Assembly (NCBI GenBank): GCA_963850095.1 | Contig: CAWKJX010000004.1 | Coordinates: 310,001-374,000, forward strand | Source: Bog-473 sp963850095 | GTDB lineage: Bacteria; Actinomycetota; Acidimicrobiia; Acidimicrobiales; RAAP-2 | Length of the DNA stretch: 64,000 nucleotides | Direction of reading: 5' to 3' | In this document: positions 35,512 through 44,373 of the stretch, one piece after another | Layout of the letters: each line of letters begins with the position of its first letter | Numbering within the stretch: position 1 is the first letter of the stretch | Program-made: the position numbers and the translations under genes | Notes under the pieces: model-generated | Told to the model about the DNA's origin: nothing | The model's database searches: none | What the model saw: the letters and a program-made list of their open reading frames with translations, nothing else

Positions 35512-36410
35512 CGTGCCTCTGGCTTTTGCTGGCCCTTGTGGGCATGCTCGTGGCGCCGATCGTGGCGACAAGGCCTTGGTGTGCCACGTATTCGGTGGCT
35601 TGGACGGCGTTAGCGGCGTTCGGAGTCGCCCTCGTTGGTCTGGACACTGGAATTGAGAGCCCGCTGCTCATACTTCTCTTCCTCCCCTTGATCTTCGGCA
35701 CACTGATGTTCACCCCGAGCGCAGCGGGTGTATGCGGCATTGCCACACTGGCATCGGTGACCCTTCTTGCCGTGACCGATAGTCATACGACAGACCATCC
35801 CGGCCAGTTGTTCCTATTTTTTGCGGCACTCGCCGGCGCCTCCGCACTCACCGTAAGGGCCACAATCAAGCGGACGCACATCGAAGACCATGAAACCCAC
35901 CTTCAGGCGTTGCTGGCGGACATGGCGGCCACTGATCAACTCACAGGATGTGCCGTCCGGCGTGTGCTGGATCAACGGATAGACCAGGAAATCGCCCGAT
36001 CAGTGCGCAGTCGGAGTCCCCTCAGCCTATTGATGATCGATGTCGATTACTTCAAAGCTACAAGTGACAACTTCGGTCATATCACCGGCGACCACGTGCT
36101 CGCGAGTGTCGGACGGGTCCTGCGACATGTTGGCCGAGGGTTCGACCTGGCCAGCCGCATTGGAGGGGATGAGTTCGCTGTGCTCCTCCCCGACACCAGT
36201 GTTCCCGCTGCCGTGGAAGTTGCTGAACGTATTCGTCGAGACCTCCCCGCGGCAGTCGAAGTTCCAGTAACTCTGAGTTTCGGAATCGGCAGCCTCGATC
36301 TATCAAAGCCGACTGCCGAGAACTTGCGTGACAGTGCTGACTTCGCGCTCTACCAAGTAAAGCGAACGGGGCGAGATTCCATCTCCACCCAGGCGCCGAT
36401 CAAGTTGTGA
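35508..36410 (+). CDS. Membrane diguanylate cyclase (GGDEF)
   Basis: A 300-residue cyclic-di-GMP synthase. Four or five membrane helices fill the first 120 residues (LWLLLALVGMLVAPIVA, LLILLFLPLIFG and others), followed by a short helix and a GGDEF domain at about 140-295. The active site RIGGDEFAVLLP is intact, as are TDQLTG and the DVDYFKxxxDxxGH metal/substrate motif. An inhibitory I-site RxxD is not evident just before GGDEF. No EAL domain. Codon use is less GC-biased than in the genes before tRNA-Val. It probably begins at 35323 once a shift near 35495 is corrected. Confidence 0.82.
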   Translation: MTCLWLLLALVGMLVAPIVATRPWCATYSVAWTALAAFGVALVGLDTGIESPLLILLFLPLIFGTLMFTPSAAGVCGIATLASVTLLAVTDSHTTDHPGQLFLFFAALAGASALTVRATIKRTHIEDHETHLQALLADMAATDQLTGCAVRRVLDQRIDQEIARSVRSRSPLSLLMIDVDYFKATSDNFGHITGDHVLASVGRVLRHVGRGFDLASRIGGDEFAVLLPDTSVPAAVEVAERIRRDLPAAVEVPVTLSFGIGSLDLSKPTAENLRDSADFALYQVKRTGRDSISTQAPIKL

Positions 36411-36949
36411 TGTGAATGCGACAGAGGGAAGGATCATGGCTAACGGCCTTCTGCTGGGCCTCGACAGTCGGATGAGGAAGGTCTCCAGTCTGGTTCACGT
36501 ACCTAGCGGGTCTGATATTCGGAGGCGTTCGGCCACGACGCCTTGTAGGCAGAGTTCCTTCATCGTCCCTCCTACAACATGTGGGTTTTGAGATTATCGA
36601 GACCTACCAAGGGAGCTCACCATGGCCAATCAGGTCCGCACTGGCCGAACCGCGCCGACACAGACGAACTTCCGTTTTGCTGGCGAGCATTCGGGCCCGA
36701 GACGCCAGTGCGAACCGGTCTGAGAACCCCGCCAAAATACCTTGGTGCCAAATCGGTGTGGATGGCTCAGAGGCATGGTCGAAGCTGACACCTGTCCTAC
36801 CGAATGGGCAGGTATGCCGAGTCATACCTGAATCCGTTATCGGCACGGCCAGCCGCAGGAGTGCCCCCACGCCGATCAGAGACTCCTTGAAATAGGCCAT
36901 GTGTTGTCGCTCAATGGGTTCTCGTCCCCAAGTCTTTAGGCTACAGAGC
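36411..36949 (+). other. 539-base intergenic region without a convincing gene
   Basis: Lower-GC stretch. A 51-codon frame at 36436-36591 has a ribosome-like GGGAAGG before its ATG but a composition unlike a real protein. A 33-codon frame follows at about 36622. Neither matches a known family. No tRNA, repeat or terminator was recognised. It may be a degraded gene or regulatory DNA for the CaiB gene. Confidence 0.3.
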
Positions 36950-38180
36950 GTGAGTGGTCCGCTCGAAGGTGTCCGAGTCATCGAGCTAGGTGTATGGGTC
37001 GCCGGTCCGGGGTGCGGGGGAATCCTGGCCGACTGGGGTGCTGACGTCGTCAAGGTGGAGACTCCCGAAGGTGACCCGTGTCGAACGTTGCTCAGAATGC
37101 TGGGCGGCGACCTCTCTTCGAACCCCGTCTTCGAGCTCGACAACCGTGGTAAGCGCGCCATTGCTCTCGACCTTTCTGACGAGCGAGGCATTGCGCTGCT
37201 GCACCAGTTAGTGGCCGATACGGATGTCTTTCTCAGCAACCTGAGACCCGCCGCACTGGAGCGCATCGGACTCGGACCGGAGGAGGCGCATCGAGCGGCA
37301 TCCTCGGCTCATCTACGCCCTCATCACCGGCTACGGCATGCAGGGACCTGATGCCGACCGGGGCGCCTATGACATCGCTGCGTTCTGGGCGCGTGCGGGA
37401 ATTGCAGAGTCGCTCCGCAGTCCCGGCGGTCCATTGCCCTTCCAGCGCGGCGGTATGGGTGATCACTCGGTTGCGATGACCGGCGCAGCCATGGTGAGTG
37501 CCGCACTGTTCGAGCGAGAGCGCACCGGGCGCGGCCAGGTCGTCTCGACCTCTCTACTGCGACAGGGCGTCTACACCATCGGCTTCGATCTCAACATCGC
37601 GCTCATGTGGGGTCAGACCCTGGAAATCGGACAACGCGAGGCGATGTACAGCCCCGTGCTGAACAACTACACGGCAGGAGATGGGAGGGCGTTCTGGATC
37701 GTCGGACTCGAAGGGGATCGACACTGGCCGGCGCTGGCTCGGGCCGTAGGCCACGCCGAATGGCTGAACGATGATCGATTCGCTTCAGCGGGCAGCCGGG
37801 CCGCCAACGCCAGAGAACTGATTGCGCTTCTCGACGAGATCTTCGAGGCGAAGAGCCTCGATGAATGGGCGGAGGCATTTGCGGCTGAGCCCGACCTCTT
37901 CTGGAGCCCGGTGAACTCCATCGATGAGGTTCTCGCCGACGAGCAATTCCATGCTGCCCAGGCCGTGGTTCGCGTGCCGGACGAGCACGGGACCTTGCCG
38001 ATGCTGGCCACGCCGGCTGACTTCGGAGGCTCACCCCCCTCGCCCCGCTACCGAGCTCCGCACGTTGGCGAGCACACCCGTGAGATCCTGGCCGAGCTGG
38101 ACCTCGATACCAAGGCCATCGAGAACATTCTCGCAGATGGCATTGCTGTGTCTCGTGATCCGGACGCAAGCCTGGGGTGA
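36950..38180 (+). CDS. CaiB/BaiF family CoA-transferase, one frameshift
   Basis: A class III CoA-transferase of about 410 residues, which moves CoA between carboxylic acids. N-terminal GVRVIELGVWVAGPGCGG and LADWGADVVKVE are typical, as is LDNRGKRAIALDL; the catalytic Asp is expected in RGAYDIAAFWARAG. The frame changes near 37288-37296: the first frame reads GLGPEEAHR, and the second gives IERHPRLIYALITGYG. The C-terminal half is complete through ILAELDLDTKAIENIL. GTG start. No acyl-CoA partner genes lie next to it. Confidence 0.85.
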
Positions 38181-38398
38181 GGACGCCATAGCGCGCCACT
38201 GAGATCGCCCAGATCGCCGGTTCGGTTCGGCGTGGCATCCCCGCGCTTCCGGGCCTGTAGACAGCTTCTGTCCGGTTCCCGAGAGCGACAGTTGCCGCCG
38301 GGTTCACACTCGAGAGAGACGCCGCTCGTCCGAGGAGCGGCCACGTCGCCGGGGCGGCACACTTCGGTCCTTTGGGATACCGCGTGTCTGGATTCTGC

Positions 38399-39409
38399 CT
38401 ATCGGTTGGGGAGCGATAGCGGTAGCCCGAACCATGGGAGAACACTGCTTTCGAAGCGGGTCATGGCACATATCCGGTCGCCCGTGAGGGTCAGGACAAA
38501 GAGGCCGACGCCGTGACTGATCCCTGTTGCGCCGCGCACATAGGCCCCCAGCGCTGGCTGACCATTGGCTCGCGTCAACAGGAGATCGAACTTGCGGCCT
38601 GAGCCGAAGATGCTGGCAAACAAGCGGAAGGCTGGGTCACGGCCCTCGTATTCGAAGGGCAGCGGAGGCATCGAAATGAAGACGTCGTCGGTCAGGAGTG
38701 TCACCAGCGAGTCGAGATCGGAGGACTCATATGCCGCGACGAACCTGGCCACGGTCGCGTCCTCCATGGGCGAACGGGATGGGGGTGCTGCGAGGCGGTC
38801 GGCACCGAAGGACACTTTCAGCTGGAGGCTGGTGCGGGCCCGTTTGAGGGCGCTGTTCACCGACTCCACCGTCGAATCGAGCATGTCGGCCACTTCACTG
38901 GCATGAAATCCGAGCACATCGCGCAAAACGAGAACGGCCAGTTGCCGAGGCGGAAGGAGCTGGACGGCGGTCACGAACGCCAGGGAGATGGACTCGATCT
39001 GTTCGTAACGGGCTTCCGGGCCGGGAGGTTCATCGGCTGCGCCCGGGAGGAGTGCGTCGGGATAGGGCTGAAGCCAAGGAACCTCTCCCAGCCGCGTCGG
39101 CTCGGGGGGCTCAACCCCGGGCACGTCCCACTCCTTAGCCTGGCGTCGGCTCGCCGAGCGACGTGCGTTGAGGCATCGGTTCGTCGCGATTCGATACAGC
39201 CAGGTCCGCAGCGAGGCGCGTTCCTCGAAGCCACTGAGGCCCTGCCAGGCGGCGAGCAGCGAGTCCTGTAAGACGTCCTCGGCATCTTGGAAGGAGCCGA
39301 GCATTCGGTAGCAGTGCACCTGGAGCTCTCGGCGGAAGGGTTGGGTCAGCTTTTCGAATGCGTCGCCGTCCCCGGCCCGTGCTCTCGTGATCAGGTCGAC
39401 CGTGCCCAC
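38399..39409 (-). CDS. ECF sigma factor with C-terminal SnoaL-like domain
   Basis: A 336-residue sigma factor. Region 2 at about 10-85 (HCYRMLGSFQDAEDVLQDSL, TWLYRIATNRCLN), region 4 at about 145-205 (LPPRQLAVLVLRDVLGFHAS, then EVADMLDSTVESVNSALKRA), and an NTF2/SnoaL-like domain at about 215-330. In ECF families with such tails the extra domain tunes activity in place of a separate anti-sigma protein. No anti-sigma gene is adjacent. It is divergent from the RibD-like gene, a candidate target. GTG start after AAGGAG. Confidence 0.87.
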   Translation of the reverse strand: MGTVDLITRARAGDGDAFEKLTQPFRRELQVHCYRMLGSFQDAEDVLQDSLLAAWQGLSGFEERASLRTWLYRIATNRCLNARRSASRRQAKEWDVPGVEPPEPTRLGEVPWLQPYPDALLPGAADEPPGPEARYEQIESISLAFVTAVQLLPPRQLAVLVLRDVLGFHASEVADMLDSTVESVNSALKRARTSLQLKVSFGADRLAAPPSRSPMEDATVARFVAAYESSDLDSLVTLLTDDVFISMPPLPFEYEGRDPAFRLFASIFGSGRKFDLLLTRANGQPALGAYVRGATGISHGVGLFVLTLTGDRICAMTRFESSVLPWFGLPLSLPNR

Positions 39410-39562
39410 GCTGGCGACTCCTTCTCGAACCCTGTCGTAGTCCCATCATTCCTATAGACACCGCTCGAAGGGCGAACTGGGCGTTCTGGGACCGCCCAGT
39501 TTCTCTGTGTTGCGGTGTCTGTATTCGTACGGTGACAACACCGACCGAAAAGGAGACCCGAA

Positions 39563-40141
39563 ATGGGAAAGATTGTGATCACCACCAACATCTCGCTTGA
39601 TGGCGTTGTCGAGGACCCCGACGGCCAAGAGGGATCCACGCTCGGCGGATGGTTCGGCCAGTTCGGAGGCAAGGACCTCGAAGGCTGGGCCAAGGTCGAG
39701 ACCGAGGAGGCACTGGGAGCCGAGGCCCTGCTACTGGGGCGGCGCAGTGACGAATGGTTCGCCATGCGTTGGATGACCCGAAGCGGCGAGTGGGCGGACA
39801 AGCTGAACACCATGCCCAAGTTCGTCGTGTCCTCCACTCTGAAGGATGCCAAATGGTCCAACTCGACGATCATCAGGGGCGACGTGGTCGGCGAGGTCTC
39901 GAAGCTGAAGCAGCGGATCCACGGCGAGATCCTTGTCTATGCCAGCTACCAACTCGTGCACACTCTGATTGAGCATGACCTCGTTGACGAGTTGCGGCTC
40001 GTGATCTTCCCGGTCGTGCTCGGGACCGGCGAGCGCCTCTTTGGAGAGACCAGTGACAAAAAGCCCATGCGGCTTGTCCACGTGACCACCATCGGTGACG
40101 GCCTGACCTTCGTGACGTACGAGGTCGTGCGAGCCGCCTGA
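39563..40141 (+). CDS. RibD C-terminal/dihydrofolate-reductase-like protein
   Basis: A 192-residue reductase-fold protein. N-terminal VITTNISLDGVVEDPDG, central LLLGRRSDEWFA, and the C-terminal VDELRLVIFPVVLGTGERLF are family marks. Such stand-alone proteins bind NADPH, but their substrates are mostly unknown; folate or riboflavin roles should not be assumed. Ribosome site AAAGGAGA. Head-to-head with the sigma-SnoaL gene and ended by a strong stem-loop. Confidence 0.87.
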   Translation: MGKIVITTNISLDGVVEDPDGQEGSTLGGWFGQFGGKDLEGWAKVETEEALGAEALLLGRRSDEWFAMRWMTRSGEWADKLNTMPKFVVSSTLKDAKWSNSTIIRGDVVGEVSKLKQRIHGEILVYASYQLVHTLIEHDLVDELRLVIFPVVLGTGERLFGETSDKKPMRLVHVTTIGDGLTFVTYEVVRAA

Positions 40142-40170
40142 CCTCGACTGGGTCGAAATGGGACCCCGGT

Positions 40171-40211
40171 AGCACCGGCCGACTTCAGCCTTCACGAAGC
40201 CGGCCGGTGCT
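40171..40211. terminator. Strong bidirectional stem-loop between converging genes
   Basis: AGCACCGGCCG pairs perfectly with CGGCCGGTGCT (11 bp), with a further CTTC/GAAG pairing inside the loop. It lies 30 bases after the RibD-like stop and 105 bases from the pentapeptide gene's end. Confidence 0.65.
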
Positions 40212-40315
40212 GGTCCGATCGGGAAGGTCGGGGGTGCCCCCGAAAGTCTGCCTGGCGACACCAAGGCTGGTGGGGTAGTCCGGTTCGCCGAGTGGGTGAC
40301 AGGTGTTTGAGCCTC

Positions 40316-40990
40316 TCAAGAGGGATGAGTTTCCCGGTCGTCATCGACCCGAATGTTCAACCCGGCAAAGACCCCTTTAGCCAGCGGGAGGACCTGGGCG
40401 CCGTCAATCACGATATCTCGAAGATATTCGCTGCCTTTGATATCCGACAGGACGGACCCGTGTAAGCGGGCCTCCGGCAGCTTTGCCTGGGATACATCCG
40501 CCCCGCTCAGGTTGCAGTCGAAGAAGCACGAGCCTGTCAATCGAGCTGAGTAGAATTCACCTCGCTCAAGGTTTACATGCTCGAAGAGGATCCGATCGCC
40601 TTGGACCATCCGGAGGTTCACATCGTCGAGCCTTACTTCTGAGAAGGTGGTGTCCTGCATCCGCGCTCGCGGGAGCAGCGCTCCGGACATGCGGCAACCG
40701 TTGAATCTCACGCGCGTGAACGAGGCCTCTGTCATATCTGCGCCCGAGAAGTCACTTCCTTCCACCAGGACATCTACCAGGCGAAGCCGAGTGAGGTCCG
40801 CTGCTGTGAATGAGGATTGGACGACATGCGAGTCCTCAATAACCAAGCCCTCGAGGACGCGATCAGAAAAGTCCCCCCGAATGGTGACGCTATTGATCTC
40901 GGCGCCGGTGACGAGATTCCGATCTGACTCCGAAGGTAAATCGCGGGGAAGGCGGGGAGGGGCCGGTCGGTTGCTGCTCGCACGAGCCAT
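40316..40990 (-). CDS. Pentapeptide repeat protein
   Basis: A 224-residue protein forming a right-handed quadrilateral beta-helix. Repeats of the form A(D/N)LxX run from about residue 35 to 195, for example FTAADLTRLRLVDVLVEGSD, GADMTEASFTRVRFNGCRMS and CNLSGADVSQAKLPEARLHG. Some members mimic DNA and protect gyrase (Qnr, MfpA), but the central pattern here is irregular and no such role is shown. Basic, disordered N-terminus. Lower-GC codon use. Confidence 0.8.
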   Translation of the reverse strand: MARASSNRPAPPRLPRDLPSESDRNLVTGAEINSVTIRGDFSDRVLEGLVIEDSHVVQSSFTAADLTRLRLVDVLVEGSDFSGADMTEASFTRVRFNGCRMSGALLPRARMQDTTFSEVRLDDVNLRMVQGDRILFEHVNLERGEFYSARLTGSCFFDCNLSGADVSQAKLPEARLHGSVLSDIKGSEYLRDIVIDGAQVLPLAKGVFAGLNIRVDDDRETHPS

Positions 40991-41207
40991 CCGCCTGAGG
41001 ATAAAGGCTGGGACGAGAGTGCCCGGTCCGTCGCAAACTGCCAGGCCGGCGATCGTGGGTCGGCTGGGTCCTGCTCACCGCGACTGGACCTCCTGAAGAA
41101 CGACCTCCAGCCGTAGGGACATCACACAGCAGCGCTTCGAGGAACAGTTCCGGCGCTGGAAGGCCCGCTGGCCGGTGCCTATCCGCTATTACGAACCCTG
41201 CTCGGCG

Positions 41208-41213
41208 TAGCGT
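41208..41213 (+). promoter_or_regulatory. -10 box (TAGCGT) of a leaderless small gene
   Basis: TAGCGT ends seven bases before the ATG of a 52-residue protein, which supports that small gene being real. Confidence 0.4.
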
Positions 41214-41220
41214 AGAGACC

Positions 41221-41379
41221 ATGGATGTCACCGGCCTGAACGACAGAGCGCTAGTGGAGCGGTACGACGCCCTACGTGCGGACCTCGATCGCACCCGCGA
41301 GACGGATAAGCGCTTGGCGCTGCACCGGGAACTTCAGAACCTCGCAGCCGAACGCCAACGTCGGCACCCGCTGCGATAA
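41221..41379 (+). CDS. Small charged helical protein, 52 residues, unknown
   Basis: Reads MDVTGLNDRALVERYDALRA and continues with about 30 residues rich in Arg, Glu, Asp and Leu, probably one helical hairpin or coiled coil, ending RHPLR. Too short to be picked up easily, but composition and the upstream -10 box argue for a real gene. No family recognised. Confidence 0.45.
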   Translation: MDVTGLNDRALVERYDALRADLDRTRETDKRLALHRELQNLAAERQRRHPLR

Positions 41380-41748
41380 CTGCGCGCTTCGTTCCCAACG
41401 AGCTCGCCACAACGGCTCTGTGAGCCGTCGTGGTGCTCAGCCTCAATCGGGTATTTCGCCCGGTACAGGCATCCCCAAACTCCAGCCTGTCGCCATTCGG
41501 CGAATCTCCCTTTCCGCCGACGGCCAGGTGTATCGTCAGGGTCGTGCCGGGCGCCCCGATGCAGACTCGGTGGAAACGATTCAAACTGTGGCTTGCCAGG
41601 CGGATTTCCAACCGAAAGTATTGACGCTCGTTCCAGGCGACAACGAAGCGGCAAGACCCAGGTCACTCTGGCGCGGGGAGCGTTGACGATGCTCGAGGGA
41701 GACCTCGCAGCCGGACGCTTCGGCCACCGGGCTATCCCAATCAGGTAG

Positions 41749-41789
41749 GCGACGCTCCGTAGAACACCCCTCGAGACGCGGAGCGTCGC
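41749..41789. repeat. 11-bp perfect inverted repeat with 19-base loop
   Basis: GCGACGCTCCG and CGGAGCGTCGC pair perfectly. It lies in a 470-base gap (41380-41852) that holds no convincing gene, about 60 bases after the stop of the adjacent monooxygenase gene on the minus strand, so it could be that gene's terminator or a protein-binding palindrome. Confidence 0.5.
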
Positions 41790-41852
41790 GCTGTCGGCTC
41801 CACCTACCGGGTTCTTGCAGGCTCGGGACCGTCGTTGTGCCGGCCCCTCCTC

Positions 41853-42158
41853 TCAGCGGAGAGGGCGTGAACTCGCCACTTCGAAGAGCGTGATCTCAAC
41901 GTCCCGAGGTACCGGCCTGGCATCCACACCCCGAGGCGCGTTCTTCTGCTGGGCCAGATGTTCTTGGAGGTGATCCATTGATTCCCACCGCTCCGACAGA
42001 ATTGCGCGTTCGGGGTCGAGGGGGTCGGCGGCGATCACGTATTCGAGGCAGCCCTCCTCCTGGCGGGAGGAGCGCATTGTCCCGCCACTCGTCTCCACGA
42101 ACCGATCCCGTTCGTTCGGGTCGATCAAGAACACTCCCTGTACAATCACGATGGCCAT
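41853..42158 (-). CDS. Antibiotic biosynthesis monooxygenase (ABM) domain protein
   Basis: A 101-residue dimeric alpha/beta-barrel protein. IVIVQGVFLIDPNERDRFVE begins the domain, then SRQEEGCLEYVIAADPLDPE and LSERWESMDHLQEHL, the classic ABM pattern. Members oxidise quinone-like substrates or act as haem or ligand binders; function here is open. The ATG is chosen because TATAAA lies six bases upstream (leaderless). Confidence 0.82.
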   Translation of the reverse strand: MAIVIVQGVFLIDPNERDRFVETSGGTMRSSRQEEGCLEYVIAADPLDPERAILSERWESMDHLQEHLAQQKNAPRGVDARPVPRDVEITLFEVASSRPLR

Positions 42159-42164
42159 CCGCTC

Positions 42165-42170
42165 TTTATA
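42165..42170 (-). promoter_or_regulatory. -10 box (TATAAA) of the leaderless ABM gene
   Basis: On the minus strand TATAAA, one of the best -10 boxes in the window, ends six bases before the ATG. Confidence 0.55.
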
Positions 42171-42341
42171 GGCGATAACAGTCTGATCAGGCGGCCGCTT
42201 CTGCGAGAGGCGGCGAAACGGGTCGACACCTGGGCGATGCCAGGCAACACGGGAGGCTCTCAGCTCGTGGCAATCGGGTTCAGAGGATGCCGGAACCCGC
42301 ACAACATATTGGAATCACTACAGCTGGAGGACGGGGGAGCG

Positions 42342-42755
42342 ATGGAAGCCGCCGAGCGCGACATGCAGGTGCGAACGTTCGTTGACGAGGTCTGGAATGG
42401 CCGACACTACGAGGCGGCCGCTGATCTCTACAGCGAAAACTATGTCAATCCCCTTGGGACCGGGCCCGCGGCCCGAACCGAGCCGATCCGCCAATACCAC
42501 ATGGCGTTTCCTGACCTCCGCATGGACGTCGAGGAGCTGATCGTTGCCGGCGACACGGTTGTCTTGAGAATGACATTTCGCGGCACGGACAAGGGCGGCT
42601 ACGTGGGACGAGCCGCTTCGGGTCGGGCCGTGGAGGAGTGGGTCGTCACCATTATGCATTTCGAGCGCGACAAGGTCGTCAGGGAATGGATCGGAGCCGA
42701 CAAACTCGGCCTGTTCATTCAGCTAGGCGTCCTCGACGACCCGTGGCCCAAGTGA
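42342..42755 (+). CDS. SnoaL-like (NTF2-fold) protein
   Basis: A 137-residue polyketide-cyclase-like protein. Typical segments are FVDEVWNGRHYEAAADLYSENYVNP, here in two parts, YHMAFPDLRMDVEELIVAGD and the closing VREWIGADKLGLFIQLG. SnoaL-type proteins include cyclases, isomerases and many of unknown use. ATG with GGAGG and GGGGGAG before it. Not in an obvious operon. Confidence 0.82.
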   Translation: MEAAERDMQVRTFVDEVWNGRHYEAAADLYSENYVNPLGTGPAARTEPIRQYHMAFPDLRMDVEELIVAGDTVVLRMTFRGTDKGGYVGRAASGRAVEEWVVTIMHFERDKVVREWIGADKLGLFIQLGVLDDPWPK

Positions 42756-43001
42756 ACCAGGCGCTGTCGTGGATAGCGATGGCAACGTCCTGAGATTCGG
42801 GTCGCCGATCGACCGAGGGGGACGAGCACCTGAAGACGTCGCGATGGCGCCGCAAAGTGATCATCCATGGCGGTGAACCTCACGTCCCCGCCGCTGAGTC
42901 CCGACCTACCTGCCGACGGACCCGCGGGTATCGCCGGGCTCGAGGCAGCAACGCTCGCCGAATGGATTCGATCACCCACGGTCGTAGTGCCGGACGGCCC
43001 G

Positions 43002-43163
43002 TCATTTCGGCAGCTCCAGCATCCGTTGGTTGAGGTACGTCGCGTCGGCCTGGGCCCGGCGCAGGGTTTGCATCAGGCGTCGCACCCGGGAGGCCGGAGG
43101 GGTGTCGTCCACGAACCTCGTGTTGTGCTCGGTGAACTCTTGGAAGCTGCGTGCATGTCTCAT
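43002..43163 (-). CDS. Small unknown protein, 53 residues
   Basis: Reads MRHARSFQEFTEHNTRFVDD, then a basic helical half (RVRRLMQTLRRAQADATYLN) ending MLELPK. Codon choice is that of a coding sequence, and CATAGT sits six bases before the ATG, the leaderless spacing seen elsewhere here. No family recognised; the opposite-strand frame over it has no such support. Confidence 0.45.
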   Translation of the reverse strand: MRHARSFQEFTEHNTRFVDDTPPASRVRRLMQTLRRAQADATYLNQRMLELPK

Positions 43164-43202
43164 ACGTCCACTATGAAGGCATCAGTCCCGGGATGACACT
43201 GG

Positions 43203-43208
43203 TAGGAT
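43203..43208 (+). promoter_or_regulatory. -10 box (TAGGAT) of the leaderless GlxA-type regulator gene
   Basis: TAGGAT ends seven bases before the ATG of the regulator. Confidence 0.5.
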
Positions 43209-43215
43209 TGACGGT

Positions 43216-44184
43216 ATGCGCGTGAATCCTGCCAAACGCCACAAGGTGGCCATCGTCTTGTCGGAGGGCCTTTCTGCGTTTGAATTCGGTGTCGCCTGCG
43301 AAGTGTTTGGCGTGGACCGCTCAGAACTGGGAGTGCCCTGGTACCGATCCTTCGTCTGCGCAGCTGAGCCGGGGCCGGTGAGAGCCGAATCCGGTTTCAG
43401 CGTGGTGGCGCCCTACGGCCTCGACACACTGGCCCGGGCCGACACCATCGTCGTCATCCCGCCCGGAGACGACGTCGAACACCCACCGGCACTGCTCGCA
43501 GCGCTCGGCCGCGCCCACAGGCGTGGGAAGCGGCTCATTTCACTGTGTACCGGAGCGCTGGTACTCGCCGCTGCCGGATTGCTCAATGACCGCGCCGCCA
43601 CCACCCATTGGATGCACACAGCCGAGCTCGCAGAGCGCTACCCGCGGGTAAAGGTCGATTCCTCCGTGCTCTACGTTGACGACGGCGATATTCTCACTTC
43701 TGCGGGCAGCGCGGCGTCAATCGACCTATGCCTGTACGTGGTCACGCTCGACTTCGGCGCCGAGGTGGCGAACGCGGTCGCACGCCGAATGGTGATATCG
43801 CCATACCGCGAGGGTGGCCAGTCGCAATTCGTCGAGACTCCGTTGACCGGCGTCCAATCCGACGACACATTCGCCGAGACCCTGCAGTGGGTCCGCAGTC
43901 ATCTTCAGGAACCAGTGACCGTGGAAGGGCTCGCCGAGCGGGCCGCAATGAGTCCGCGGACCTTCGCCCGGCGCTTCCGTGACACCACTGGTACGACGCC
44001 CTACCGGTGGGTCCTGCTCCAGCGCGTCCAGCTCGCTCGGCGGCTGTTGGAGACGACCGACCAACCGGTCGACTTCATCGCCGACCAATGCGGCATGGGT
44101 CCGCCCGCACTGCGCGAGCAGTTCCAACGGATTGTGGGGACCTCACCGTCCCACTATCGGAGGTCGTTCCGACGCGCCGCCTGA
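43216..44184 (+). CDS. GlxA-family transcriptional regulator (DJ-1/PfpI plus AraC)
   Basis: A 322-residue AraC-type activator. The N-terminal DJ-1/PfpI domain (about 8-180) has the nucleophile-elbow-like LISLCTGALVLAAAG. The C-terminal double helix-turn-helix (about 215-320) has VEGLAERAAMSPRTFARRF and FIADQCGMGPPALREQFQRI. Relatives control catabolic or stress genes; the ligand is unknown. It may regulate neighbouring SnoaL, ABM or VOC genes. Confidence 0.9.
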   Translation: MRVNPAKRHKVAIVLSEGLSAFEFGVACEVFGVDRSELGVPWYRSFVCAAEPGPVRAESGFSVVAPYGLDTLARADTIVVIPPGDDVEHPPALLAALGRAHRRGKRLISLCTGALVLAAAGLLNDRAATTHWMHTAELAERYPRVKVDSSVLYVDDGDILTSAGSAASIDLCLYVVTLDFGAEVANAVARRMVISPYREGGQSQFVETPLTGVQSDDTFAETLQWVRSHLQEPVTVEGLAERAAMSPRTFARRFRDTTGTTPYRWVLLQRVQLARRLLETTDQPVDFIADQCGMGPPALREQFQRIVGTSPSHYRRSFRRAA

Positions 44185-44361
44185 TGGTGGGTACGATGAG
44201 GGTGGCCACGCGAAGGTCAACCCCAGGGGCTGATACTGGGATCCACCTCATTGTCGGGTCGCTCTTCGGAGTACCCCGGGTCCGGTTGCCCCGTGCACGG
44301 CCAACACGCCAAAAGCGACGGATCGTCGTCCGCTCGTTCGGGGTACACGAAAGTAGTGCGG

Positions 44362-44367
44362 GATAAT
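44362..44367 (+). promoter_or_regulatory. -10 box (GATAAT) of a leaderless VOC gene
   Basis: GATAAT ends six bases before the GTG start of the VOC protein. Confidence 0.5.
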
Positions 44368-44373
44368 CGGGCC

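Noticed and set aside
36604..37266. A 220-codon open frame on the minus strand
   Set aside because: Overlaps the N-terminal half of the CaiB-type gene, whose motifs are clear on the plus strand; composition is Ser/Thr/Arg-rich and non-protein-like.
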